NCBI RefSeq assembly: GCF_000004075.3
Contig: NC_026660.2
Span: 29,019,498-29,083,497, forward strand
Source: Cucumis sativus
Taxonomy: Eukaryota > Streptophyta > Magnoliopsida > Cucurbitales > Cucurbitaceae
Length of the DNA: 64,000 nt
Direction of reading: 5' to 3'
Position 1 is the stretch's first letter, and the number at the start of each line of letters is the position of its first letter. The position numbers were made by a program, and so were the translations under genes. Under the pieces are notes generated by a model, which saw only the letters and a program-made list of their open reading frames with translations, was not told the DNA's origin and ran no database searches. Shown here one piece after another: positions 24,988 to 37,600 of the stretch.

Positions 24988-27632
24988 TTAACCGATCCGG
25001 GAGTTGTCTCTGCCGAAAACAAGAGTGGTAGCCCAGTTGACAGCCACATAAAACCTGTTTCTCCAGCTGATTACACGAGTCAGATATGCAGATCGCCATA
25101 TGAGCCAACTCAAGAACCCTGCTAGTGATATGCCTTTTGCATCCTGTTAATACCCACAATTCAAAAACATTTCATGACCCCAAAGTTAAAGATATTTGAA
25201 TCAATCAAGATTGATTGTTTTTTTCTATTTACCTTGGACTGGCGTAGATCGACAAGAGCCTTGTAACGACCAACTGATGCCATGCTTCCCAGATGTTTAT
25301 ACACAAAAGGGTCACCTAAAGGAATGTCTTTTGCACTCAAAGCCTTGCCTCCATTCTCTTTTCCAATTCTATTGAACAGTTCTACAAGATACTTCCCTTC
25401 CCTCTCTGCAACCTGTTTCATAAAGTTTTTGAAGAAGTTGGTATTGATGGTATAGTTATTTGACTCAGAAATCTCATGAACTTTGGTATAAAATAAATGT
25501 TATGTGAAGGTTGCATTTCTTCTAGCCTACCTGAGCTAGAGCAGGAAGAACTGGTTTTCCTGTTTGTTCAAGAAAACCGGCACAATCCCCAAGTGCAAAA
25601 ACATCTTCCACAGAAGGAACTCGCATCCATCCATCCACACCAATCCTGAGTCACACAGCAAACCATTGTAGACAGTCTTGAAGAGAATAGTGGTTATTAG
25701 ATTCTCAAGGTTATTATAGATATATACCTTCCACCAGGGGCCTTTGGAAGATGGAGTGATTTAACAAATTCAGAGGGGCCAACGCCTGTAGACCAGACCA
25801 AGAGGCCATACGGAACATCAGTACCATCACTCAGAATTATCTTATCGGCAAGCACTTCCTTCACAACACCTCGCATCAGCCGAACGCCACACTACCGAGC
25901 AAAACAGAGAATTTCTTTAAGAAACAGATTCTATGCAGAAAACTAGTCAGAGGGTTTGATGCTAGACTGTACTACCTTGGTCAGGTGCTTTGCTGCATAG
26001 GTTCGCAGCCCGAAGTCAAAGGAGGACAGAATCTCATTTGCCTGTTTATAAAAGGAAGTGTCAAAACCAACACAAAAATAGAATGTTGTATCATCTTCTT
26101 AGCAATGTTGTTTGATCTGAAGTTTGAAAGAATGGTACCTCAATCAGTGTAACTTTAATGTCGTCTTTAATGTGAGCATAGCGATCTTGAACATCCCTTA
26201 TGATGAAATCGCTCAATTCGCCGCTAAACTCAACGCCTGTCGGTCCGCCTCCAATCACCACGCAGTGGAGAAGGCGTTTCTTTTCTTCTTCTGATAGACC
26301 TGCAGTATACGGTAGCATCTAAAGTTAAAAATCATCAGATGTATGAAAGATTGAATTCCATTGTCAAACAGAATTTCCATCTATTTTTTTCAGCATGGGG
26401 ACTTCTGATGACAAGGAGGGCCGAGCTAACCTGGATTTTCAGAGAGCATTAGATTTAAAAGAAGCTTTTTCCTAATTTCTTGAGCATGATTTACTTCACG
26501 GAGGAAAAAGGCGTGTTCTTTGACTCCCTTGACACCAAAAGTCAAGGGCTCAGATCCAACAGCAATCACAAGCTTGTCATAAGCAACTCTAAATTGGTAA
26601 GTCTCGTGAGGGAGTTCACCATAGTTAACAGTCTCACAGAACACCTGGTCAAAGAATGAAAGAAACGATTATGTCATTTTGGAAATGAAAGATAACAACA
26701 CAGATCCATTCAGCATTAAGTCAAATGCTTTCAACTTTTGTTTTATTTTTGAAAATACATATTTCGGACTCCTAGAATAGAAGTCATCTAACCCTTCCTA
26801 GAAGCAACTATTTCCGGAAAGGAATCCATTTTAGTACTTATAAGCGGTTGATAACCCGTAACTCAGTAAAACAGATATTTTATTCACAATTCATACAAAT
26901 TAGAAAGGTATTCAGTTAGGATAACAGAACAATGATGCATCTGGGACCGAGTAGTAATTGCATTATCTATACTAAGTTTAATAGGCATTAATAACATAAA
27001 AGGAATGCATGCAACTGATAGAAAAACAAAATGAACTACCCACAAGATTCACTAACCTCGTGTTTATCTGTATCAACACCGGTGCAAGAAGCCAGATAAA
27101 AGTATGAATTGGGATCCTTTGCTAAGGCAGTTTGTATTCTACTGACAGGCTCAGCTACAGAGCGAAATTCCAAGGTTCCAACACAAGTTGAGGCCAGAAG
27201 AGGAGTAAAGACCATGTGATTTCTAGGTGATATGCAGACAACATCATAAACCTTTGTATCAATTCCCTTTAGGAAACGACATGCAGCCCAGCCAGTGCCA
27301 AGGACAACCACCCTTGGCTTTTCCCCTGGCTTGGTTGCTTCAAGTCCAGGCCCAAAAGATGGCTCATCACTCTCTAAATCAGATTCTTCTACAAGTCTTT
27401 CAGCTGATGGGAATTGGCGCTGTGGCGTTATACTTATTCCCCTGCTCCAAAAACTCACGTGATTCACTCTTTCAATGTGAGGAAGGTTCAAGAAAAAGCC
27501 ATTTGTAGTGGTATTGTTGAAGCTTCTATATGTTGATGCTCCTTGGGAATATGAATCCTTCTGGTGTGAATGCTTATTGAATGCGCTACCTGATCTTCTC
27601 AGTCCATTCCTGGCAATCCTTGATAAAACCAT
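24988..27632 (-). CDS. NDA: Internal alternative NAD(P)H-ubiquinone oxidoreductase, NDA type, mitochondrial
   Basis: Type II NAD(P)H dehydrogenase: a rotenone-insensitive, non-proton-pumping flavoprotein on the matrix side of the inner mitochondrial membrane that feeds electrons to ubiquinone. Eight minus-strand exons join to 543 residues: 27632-27057, 26644-26431, 26299-26139, 26041-25976, 25891-25728, 25645-25531, 25412-25233 and 25143-24988. The N-terminus is rich in Arg/Ser and fits a transit peptide. The FAD-binding Rossmann motif LGTGWAAC lies at 111-118 and the NAD(P)H motif [11 protein letters not shown] at 277-287. LGDCAGF marks the second FAD contact, and the C-terminus carries the membrane-associated [10 protein letters not shown] helix. 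No EF-hand insertion is present, which separates NDA from NDB enzymes. The exon 3 start follows CTGCAG because frame and family sequence demand it; a nearby TTTAG would shift the frame. A 5' UTR intron with an acceptor near 27709 is likely. Confidence 0.95.
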
Positions 27633-30600
27633 CTTGACAACAAGATTTGATAATGCCTTTTCCCGTTCTATTGGATGCCAAATTCAGTAATCCTAGTCTG
27701 CTGCAACTGAAAATATAAGAATGAGCAAAAATATCATGAGACTAAAAACTAGATTTCACCACGACATGACAAGAAAACAAAAGACAACTTTGCTCAAGTC
27801 ATCAAATGGTGGCAGATACTAATGGCAGTCTCTTACATGTCCAATTAACCAAGGAATTAAAAAGACAACAAAAACTCCCATCATTCAAAGCCTCATCAGT
27901 AACGAACTCCTAACATTTACTTTTCCTTTGGGAAACAGAAAACCCAACAATTGTAACTACCATCCGTAGAAGACCCATTCAGCTTTGTCGTTGTTCTTCT
28001 AGGTAGGTTCGGGAGTAATTTTAAAATACTTTTGTACAGTATACTTAAATCCAATCATTCAAAATGAATTTAATATTTAATTTCGTTAACAAAACTGATT
28101 TTGAACGATAAAGACATGTCTTGTTTGTAACATTCTATAATAATTTAGTCCTTATTTTTTATTGTCACTACGTGTTAGAGCATTGATACTGAATCTTTCA
28201 TCTTAGGCCTTAGGATTACAATAATGATATGTACGTAAAAAATATTGAAGAATTAAACTATTTTATTCAGCGCGCGCAATAGACTGCAACCAACTAAAGA
28301 GCATTACTTATCTATTAATAATACAACACATCTAGAAAAAATGGGAAAAGTTCTTAAAACCATGCTATCCCCACGCCAATAATGAAACATATATGCATCC
28401 AATGAAATCTATATAGACAATGGAAGCATCTTCAAAACCATTGAAACCATAGATTTCAACCATTTACAGAATTAAAATGACGGCATCCCATCTAAGATCC
28501 AATATTCAAGCTCCTGTAATATCATTTCTTAATTGATTTACTCTCTACAAATTTGTAAGGCACAAAAGAAACTCATGGGCAGCAATAACAACCCTTGAAA
28601 ATTGAGCATTATAACAAACACATGCAGCCACTTCCCAACAGATCTACAAAAGGAGTTACCACGTAACCCTTTCATACAAACACATTTCCATAATGAAATC
28701 AAGGGCAAAATATATGTAACTTGTAAAGCATGGAAGAACAAGACAATGTGTGAAAATGAAAATGAAAATGATGGGTTAGTCAGTAAAATGCAAATAAAAT
28801 AATCAGAAAAGGAGGAAATGTAGGAAGAAGAGAAACAAAAAAGATCACTTTTTTTCTTTCTCCTTATTCTTCTGATGGTGTTATGAAGGGAAGACGGCGA
28901 GCAAATCCCAGAAGAGTGGAGAGATTTAATAAGAAGAAACTGATTTGGGGGGGTTTTTAATTTAGATCTTATGTAAGGAAAGTAGCAATGGACGTGTGTT
29001 ACATGGGTGCAAAAGACAGAGAGGGGTACGAAAGAAACGTCAACATTCCAGAGTACTTGGGGTGCAAGTAAGTCAAAAAAAATGCTTTGCTTTTGTCATT
29101 ATTTCATTTATCACATTTTGGATTCTCCAATTTTGGAAATGGGTAGAGAAATTTAAGGACTTTCCTGGAAAGTAGACTGAATAAGATGAAGAGGCTGCTT
29201 CTTTCACAGTCTCGTTTGTTGAACGACACCGTTGTGGAAATGTTGTTACTTTTTCCCATTTGAGGAGGAACCGTTAAAAAGTTTTCAACTTTTGTGTTTA
29301 ATACATATTCAAATGAGAACTTCTTTTTTATAATACCAAAATAAATTAAAATATTTAGTCGTAAAAAAATTTAAATTCTATTAATAGATTTGTACATATC
29401 ATTTAAAAAATTTCCTTTCCCAACAACGTTTCATTTTCTATAAAAATAGGACAATAAATTTATTATGCATTCTTCCTTCTTTTTGTTTTAAGGGTTTTTT
29501 TAGTTAGTAAAGAAGATTTTGGAGGTGAAAATTTTGATTTTAATAATTTCAAATTAATATTAAATAATCATTAAATACAATGAATTAAGGAAAGTTTGAA
29601 AAAAATAGTATAAAAATTATTATAATAGACTATATTTTTTAAATTGTAAAAATAGCAAATTTAAAAGTAAAATAAAAAATGTTATCCAATATAACCTTCT
29701 TTTTCGTATTTAATGGGTTGTCGAGGTGAAAAATGTTAGATTTGTATAAATCTTCCTAGATGCAAATAAATAAACAAGTTTAGGAAATTTTAGATACAAA
29801 ATCCATTTTTTTTTGTAAGCTCTAACAAATGTATGCATTAAGTTCATAAGTTCATGTATAACGTAATAAATAACTTGATGTGATAGTAATAAATTTTAAC
29901 GGATGGATCAATGGTTAACAAGTTTGAATCATGAATGTAATTGGACTTGGTTTTGGTAGGTTACACAAAATTATCAATTTTCACATGTTTGCTATTACCA
30001 TTAATGATAAGGGAATGTAATATCGACCAAAATTGTGATATGTTGGTATCATAATTTTATGGGCAAATTCAAAATTGGTTTAACAATGACTTTGACTTCC
30101 GTTTCAAAGGGGATTTCTTTTTTTTCCATCTCTGACGACGCAACAACAATGCCATACATCAAATTCCTTTGGAAAAAATGTCATTTAAAGTAAAATTTCC
30201 ATCTTCTTGCGATTATGTAGCAATTCAAAGATGCCATCTTTACCATTACAGACCACTGTTTTAACTACTTAAGTACACCAGTTAGATCAAAAATTCATTC
30301 TATTGGTTTTTTGACCTTTCGCTTTCAAATTTAAAAGGAAAAAAAAAAGGAATTGATTCCATTAAGACTGCTTGAAAATCACTATCATACAATACAGGAT
30401 GTTAGACTCAGGTCTTTGAGTTTGACCCTTCTTTAATCTCCTATGAAATTCTCATAAAACATGGTTTCTAGATTGAATGTGTGATGATGGCAGTTGACAA
30501 TACTACTCTTGCAGGTAAAAGATGAACCATACTTGCACCCTTGTTGCAACTTGTAAGTGGAAGTTTCCAATATACAGTGTACAAACGAGCCCTCCACAAG

Positions 30601-30968
30601 AAATAATTATCGTCACTTGTGTGGTTAAAACTACATTATTTAACGTGGATTTGGAAATTTGTTTGTTTTCTAACAACTATTGATATAAGGTCGAGATGCT
30701 ATTAAAGTGATCTCTCTCAAATATCTAACAATGATTGTATGAGATAAGATATTCAAAATATTCATCCATGTACTATGTTTTTTCTGCATTAATTAATTGA
30801 GGTGATTTCTGATTTTTTTTTTTAATAATAGATCGGTCTGCTTTTGGCTTTGAGAGTGACATTTAATCATAGCATGTTCTACTTGATGCGTAGTAGATTT
30901 ACCTCACTATAGTCTTTCTAATCATTTGCTAATTTCCTTGTCTTGGAGAGTCCAACTACAGTCAAACA
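27633..30968. other. Divergent intergenic region between NDA and the quinone oxidoreductase
   Basis: The left part should hold the NDA 5' leader and promoter, because a splice-acceptor-like TTTTCAG near 27709 on the minus strand implies a leader intron; a leader exon near 28850-28970 is plausible. Around 29580-29700 there is AT-rich, transposon-like debris (repeated short AAATAGCAAA-like strings). No other gene was recognised. Confidence 0.45.
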
Positions 30969-33412
30969 ATGAAGGCCATTGTGATTAGTGAACCGGGGGA
31001 AGCGGACGTTCTTGAATTACAGGAGGTTGATGATCCAATAATCAAGGACGATGAAGTTCTGATCAAGGTTGTAGCCACTGCCCTGAACCAGGCCGACACG
31101 GTTCAGAGGAAAGGCTCTTATCCCCCTCCAAAAGGCGCCAGTCCCTACCTCGGCCTCGAATGCTCTGGGATTATCGAAGCTGTTGGCGTAAACGTCTCCT
31201 GCTGGAATATTGGCGATCAGGTAATTCATGGGCTTTCATGGAAATTCATTTCTACTTCATCTTATTTCACTCTTCTCCATTTCTTTTGGATCTTTTCTTG
31301 CTCTTATTTATTGTTATATCACTACAGAAGGGTTAAAGTTTTCATGGGCTTTGTGTAATTCTGTTAAGCCCGTTTCTTCTTATGCTTAATGTTGTGGTTA
31401 TAACAATTTTACTCTACTTGTTTGAGGACTCTAAACGTTATTTAATTATCTTTTTTGGGTAGGGAACAATTCCTACTATACTATATGCTTTAAGGAATTT
31501 AAATTACTAGCATCTGTAGCACAGGTATGTGCTATTCTTGCTGGAGGCGGATATGCTGAGAAAGTGGCTGCCCCAGCTGGACAACTACTTCCAATTCCAC
31601 CCGGTGTTTCATTGAAGGATGCTGCTAGTCTTCCGGAGGTGGCTTGCACCGTTTGGTCGACTGTGTTTATGACGAGTCGATTATCGAGAGGAGAAACATT
31701 GTTGGTATGATTTTGGATAACTCCATTTTGGTTTTAACTTTACTTGGGTAAGCTACAAAAGACTGAAAGGAAAATGAGAGAGAGAAAAGGAATGTTATTT
31801 TCTTTAGTAGGTATGTTGATTAACATGAAGTCGGTTATAATCACAATTGAATTCATTTTTTCATTGCCATCATGAATGAAACGGTATTCAAATTTCAGGT
31901 TCATGGAGGCTCTAGTGGAATTGGTACTTTTGCCATTCAGATAGCTAAATACCAAGGAGCAAGAGTATTCATTACTGCAGGTTTAGTGATTACTTTGGTC
32001 TTCTAATTGTTCAATCCTGAGTTTGTCCTGATGTTTTTTAATCTTCTTCGCCAGGAAGTGACGAGAAATTAGCTATCTGTAAAGAACTTGGAGCAGACGT
32101 GTGCATCAATTACAAAACTGAAGATTTTGTTGCAAGAGTGAAAGAAGAAACAGATGGAAAAGGTTGTTCTTTAGTATCTCTATTATAACTGTTCAATGTT
32201 TCAAGGTTCCATTTCCTGAAAATGCTTGTTCTTTTCTAATATTGTAGCACTGAAAATGAATGTGATATTCTATACCGTGACAGGTGTGGATGTTATTCTC
32301 GATAGTATTGGAGCCCCTTACTTTCAGCGAAATCTTGAAAGCTTAAACTTTGATGGTAGGCTTTTTAGTATTGGAAGCACGGGGGGAGACGTAACACAGC
32401 TAGATTTTCGCAGTTTGTTTGCGAAACGCCTTACTGTGCAGGGTAAGGTCATTTTAAATGAGATTTGTCGAAATAATTTGCAGTCTGAGCGTCTATCCAA
32501 GAAGCTTTCATTCATTCCACCCAAATCAAAAACCCATTCTACTGTTTAGAAATTTTAAGAGTTCAAATGAGTCGAAACTCAAAAGTATGCAAATGTCAAA
32601 TAAATGTAGTAAACGTTATAGTAGCAATCGATATATCCTTATCCTTTTTGCACCATTCTGTACTTTTTAGATGATTAAGATACTATACTACTTAAATAAG
32701 CATCTACTTCTCTATTGCCACACTCACAATGTTTTCTTTAATTTTTCACATATTACATATCATATTAAGACGAAAGTGAAACATTTTAAGAAAAGAAAAG
32801 ATTCCCCTTCTTGAATTCTTGAAAGTTTCCACTTTTCCTCCAACTTTTAATCTGCACACGAGATCTTACGATAACTTTTATTTCTCGAATGCTGCACATC
32901 TGGTCATTACAAGGAAAGACTTTCTCCATTTTTGAAGCATGGGTCCTTTTCTCCAATCCTCAATCCTATTTGGTACTTATCTTTCAATGAAGAAATATCA
33001 GGTTGTCAAGGACAACTCACTTTCATGTATCTTCACAATGATATGATTTTATTTTCATTCATTTTTGGTTTAAACCCACGTGATTTTCTTGCTTTTGATT
33101 TCATTCAAAAGGCCTCGTACCAATAGATATAATTATGCTTCTGTATTCATGATCATTCTCTTCTCTAACCAATGTTAGACTTTGTTTGTGTCTAACATAT
33201 GTATCATGTACACAGCGGCTGGCTTGCGAAACCGGTCTCCTGAAAACAAAGCAGTCATTGTAAGTGAAGTTGAGAAGATAGTTTGGCCAGCCATTGCAGC
33301 AGGCAAGGTGAAGCCTGTGATCTTCAAGTATCTACCACTGTCAAGAGCAGCAGAAGCCCACAAGCTGATGGAGAGCAGCAATCATATTGGAAAGATACTG
33401 CTGATTCCATGA
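30969..33412 (+). CDS. NADPH:quinone oxidoreductase, PIG3-like (zinc-independent medium-chain dehydrogenase/reductase)
   Basis: Predicted soluble enzyme that reduces quinones or related carbonyls with NADPH. Six exons join in frame to 325 residues: 30969-31220, 31525-31704, 31899-31980, 32055-32162, 32284-32442 and 33216-33412. The N-terminal GroES-like half includes NQADTVQRKGSYPPPKG and GLECSGIIEAVG, which match the PIG3 branch. The Rossmann half carries the NADPH motif VHGGSSGIGTFAIQIAK (exon 3) and the DSIGAPYFQRNL segment. The C-terminus reads HIGKILLIP. The structural zinc cysteine cluster of alcohol dehydrogenases is absent, as expected for this family. The length fits plant PIG3-like proteins. 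The physiological substrate cannot be read from sequence. Confidence 0.94.
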
Positions 33413-34666
33413 TGGACGTGGATTGTCAAAAGACGAAGGTAAAACGTGATTGGTGATTAACTTTTGATTGAAGTTTAATTTGAACTTGGTAGGTTCTGGC
33501 TTTACTGTTCCCTGTGAGACCCCCCCTATAATAATACATACTGATGCTGGAAAGGGCAAAAAGGGATGTCATAAGAGAGGTATTTATTGGATTGTGTTTG
33601 TGTGGGCTTGTACATACATAGATACATACACATTGTTTGAGAATAAGGGTTTTTTTATGGTGATCGGTGGGAACTCTGTTTGGGGTGTTGAATTTTGTGG
33701 TGAGCAAAGTATAGAGAGTTTTCTAGCACTCTCAAAGGAGCTAGTACTGCTAATGCTAGGCTACGTTTTTCCTTGATTTGTGGTTCTTGTTGAACTCTTG
33801 TATTGAGAATTTTGTATGTATTGCATAGCACTGGATATTGAAGAACTATCAATACCACAGTGCTTTGGCAACATATTTGTGTTGTTTGGGTGTTTTCTTG
33901 TCACTTGCCAAATTATTAAAACCGGATACTAACATAGGCCTTCCAAATTTGGCAGTAACAAAACAATATAATGCATTGTACTATGTGTATGACTTCGGGG
34001 TTGCATTACTGGAGGACGTCAATCAATGAGGCGGTCAGATGAAGGAGAAGGCAATTTTGAGATTAAGAAAGACATTTGTAATTTAACTCTAATTAAGGAG
34101 ATTTTTTTTCTTTTGAGGACGTAGATGATGTGGTCTTCTTCAATAACATATGTGACACAATCATGTTGCATCATGCACAACCGAACTTGCTAGTATGGTA
34201 TCCTCGGCTATAAAATGAACAATTAGTTAACATCATCACACCATCTAGATAATTTTATTTCATATGATATTAAAATTTGTATTTTTTTTTTTAATTAAAG
34301 GTAACAGAGAGGATGGTTGATTTAAATCATTGAAGTTAACATAATTCATTTTGGAATCCTTCGAAATCACGAAGTTAACGCTAACCATAAGGCTATGTCT
34401 CAGTCTTAATTAATGCGACTTCTATTATGGGTTCATCTGTCTTCTAACTTCAAAACGATTCAAATTACAGAGAAATGAAATGAATCAATTTCAATTTCCT
34501 AACTACTTAGCAACCCACGGCAACAATCGATTAAATATAATTTATAATCTAAAAAGATGTTATTTTCTACCATAAAACCCCAAGAATACAAACGGGGTGT
34601 TTTTCATATTTCCTTCAAAAATTCATCGATTCTAAAACAACTCTGCTTTACATTACAAAAAAACTA
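33413..34666. other. Convergent intergenic region
   Basis: The first 400-500 bases are probably the 3' UTR of the quinone oxidoreductase, and the right end holds the SYF1 3' UTR. Several short overlapping frames occur on both strands without recognisable content. Confidence 0.5.
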
Positions 34667-37600
34667 TTATGCTTTTTTTTGCCGTTTTATTCTCTCAAGC
34701 GCACCAAGGTGGCTGTCATCATCCTTTTCTCCGTCCACCTCGTCGGAATCTTCCTTCTTTCGAGTAAGGCCTCCGAAAACTGCAGAGGGAACTTCTTTTT
34801 GAGCAATTTCAACGTTCTCATCTTCTTCTGAGTCACTTTCATCAGGTAACTCAATGTCTTCTTGATGAGCAGTAACCTTCAGTTCTCCATCAGCCTGTGA
34901 TTCAACTCCAGCACTCACAAAACCAACTTTGCGGCCGTTATCTTTGGCTGTGTCTTCAATTGCAGGGGCCAACTGCCTCTCTAGAGCAGCCATCTCGTCT
35001 TCTGTAACCCCAGCCTGCTTCAATTTATCTTTTGCCTCGTCAAGGTTCATCGTCTGATCCTTTTGCATTAGATACTCGGGCAGAATAAAATGTGTCTGAA
35101 GAACATAAAGAAGGTAAAATGTGTAAGATGAGTATTCCAAACAATTAAACAAAATAATTAACTAAGTGTTCAAGAAGGCAAAAACATGGTTACAAATCAC
35201 TATTTGTCCCTAAACTTTCATCAAAATAACAATTTAGTCCTCAAACTTGGTAAGGATCATGTCCCAACGCATTTTCCTCCTGCACTTCCGTTAACAGTCA
35301 CTTCCCTATCATTTGCGTCCCCTCTTATTTCAAAACTCTTCGGTTTTGATTTCAATTTCATAGAAGTTGGAATGAAAGGACGAGATGATGGTCCAGCAGT
35401 GGAGGAGATTTTTATGGGCCGCGTGTTTTAACTTTTTCGTTTTTTGTGGGAGAAAGCAGAGCTTTGTGAAAACTTAGCCAACAATCACCTTGAAGTGGTG
35501 GTGAGATATGGATGATGATAATCTCCTCCTTAGCTCATCAAAATTGGGGATTATACAGTGAAAGGTAGAGGCTCTATAGTCTATAGTGTAATCAATGTTT
35601 TAAAAGGCTTAAGACCGCCTTGAGGCGTTTGCTCGTAGAGAGGCAAGGTGCAATGAGACGTAAGCCTCGTTTAAATGCAATAATAATAATAATCATAAAA
35701 TGTATAACATTGTATGCTTACTACTGTAGTGCCACAATGTAAAACCACATTTTTTATAAAAAAAATTCAAATTAGAAACGATACCAAGAACAGAGGGAAA
35801 TAAATAAATACTATAAAAAATAGGGGGGAAATCTAATCTTAAAGTATAAAATAGGAGATACAAGGTTTAAAGTAGCTACAGTACCAGAGAAAAGATAAGA
35901 TTAAGGAAGAGAAAAAATTATTATTTTGTCTGGGCTGTGATAATGAACAAAAAAAAGACCAGGAACCATTACAAAAAACAAAAAAAAAAAAGGAAAACGT
36001 TGGATAAGTAGTAGGAAAAAGAAAACTCTTTTTCTTATGGAATAGAAAGATAACTTGTTTTCCATCTGCCATTATTTTTTTATCCAAGTGAAAACAATCA
36101 AAGTTCACACATGTCAAAACATTTAAGCCTACAAAATATTTTTTTTTTCACCACCGCCAACATCCCCTCACATTTTTTTTTTAAATTTCTTTTACCCACT
36201 TCTCACCGAGGCTTACGCCTTAAAGGCAGAGCTCCGAGGCTTACACCTCTGTCCATAAAGGTGTAAGCCTCCTTTTACCACAAGCGTAAGCCTTGAGGCA
36301 TAACAAGGCCACCTCGCCTCAAGGCCTGCCTCAAACAATTTTGAAAACATTGAGTGCAATAGTTTTCCAAATCTTTCTATCTCCTCTCAGGTGAAGAAAG
36401 CTAAAAACTTCTCCGCAGATTTCAAAGTTGTATCTACGAACAACTCCATGCCAAATAGGCCTGTTTTCATCTTCCCAATCAAAATATTGAAGGAAACTTT
36501 TTGGTTGGAAACTACTGCTCCCAAACTTCAAATTGGGAAAAACAAACCAATAATTGAAGAATTTCAAAAAAAAAAAGAGAAGGAAAGAGAAAGTTAACAG
36601 CGCGCACAAGGAAGGTGGAATTTTTAACCTAATGACTAAATTGTTACTATTATTTTTAGTAGTCAAATATCTATGGTCCAACAAATTCTCTTGACAATGA
36701 AGCAAAACAATATCATAACTGAACTATACAGCCTAAGGCCAATATTTTTTTGAAACAGGGACGAACATTTTCATTTATTATTAATAAATGAGATTTAAGC
36801 TCAAGCACAAGAGTGTTATACTAAGAGCAGGAGAAGGGGAAAAAAATCTAGCGATGCATGAAATTGAGATAGTTAACAATATCAATTCCAGATATATTGT
36901 ATCCTAAGATCTGCTGGAAAAAATCAACCAGGTCGGACAACAAAGTCCCAAAGGAGGATTAATTACTTGTCTCCATGAGCAACAGTTCACTATGGGAGGG
37001 ATACATTAGAACTAGAAGTGAATAAGAACATACCTGGCTATAGCTAGCAGAAACACTCCTTTTGATACGAAGCATCTCTCTAAAAGTATCTTCATTTCCA
37101 TGTTGCACCTCAAACTCATGCCACTTATTCCAAAAGTTCAAATCTGATCTAGGGTCTGCAAACTGTGAAGCAAATACATATATTCCACGAGCACGATCAA
37201 TTTCTCCCAAACTCTTCTCCAGCTCCGCATACTTCAAGCACATAGTCTTCACATCTTGATCGGGAAGACCAGATTCTATTGCTTGTTCATAGATTTCTCT
37301 AGTTTTAGGAACACCAAATATCTCAGCTGCACGGGCAATGTATATTTCATACATGCTCAATTTCTCATTATTCGGAACAGCTTTAGTTGCCTGATCATAG
37401 ACCTTCATAGCTCGCTTTGCCAAACCATGGTCTTCCTCGAGCTTTGCATATTGAAGATACAAAGGCCTAACTGAATCAGCGGGTGCCTGAATGCACAATC
37501 AAAATATAGAACCTTTAGCATCATCAGTTCCATTGTATTCCGTGATGTGAAAAAAGAATAATCTCAACATCATTCAACTCAGAAACAATGGCAAGGCCTT

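Noticed and set aside
26300-26318. Alternative acceptor (TTTAG) before NDA exon 3
   Set aside because: Using it would add 19 bases and break the frame; the CTGCAG acceptor keeps the frame and restores the conserved [14 protein letters not shown] segment.
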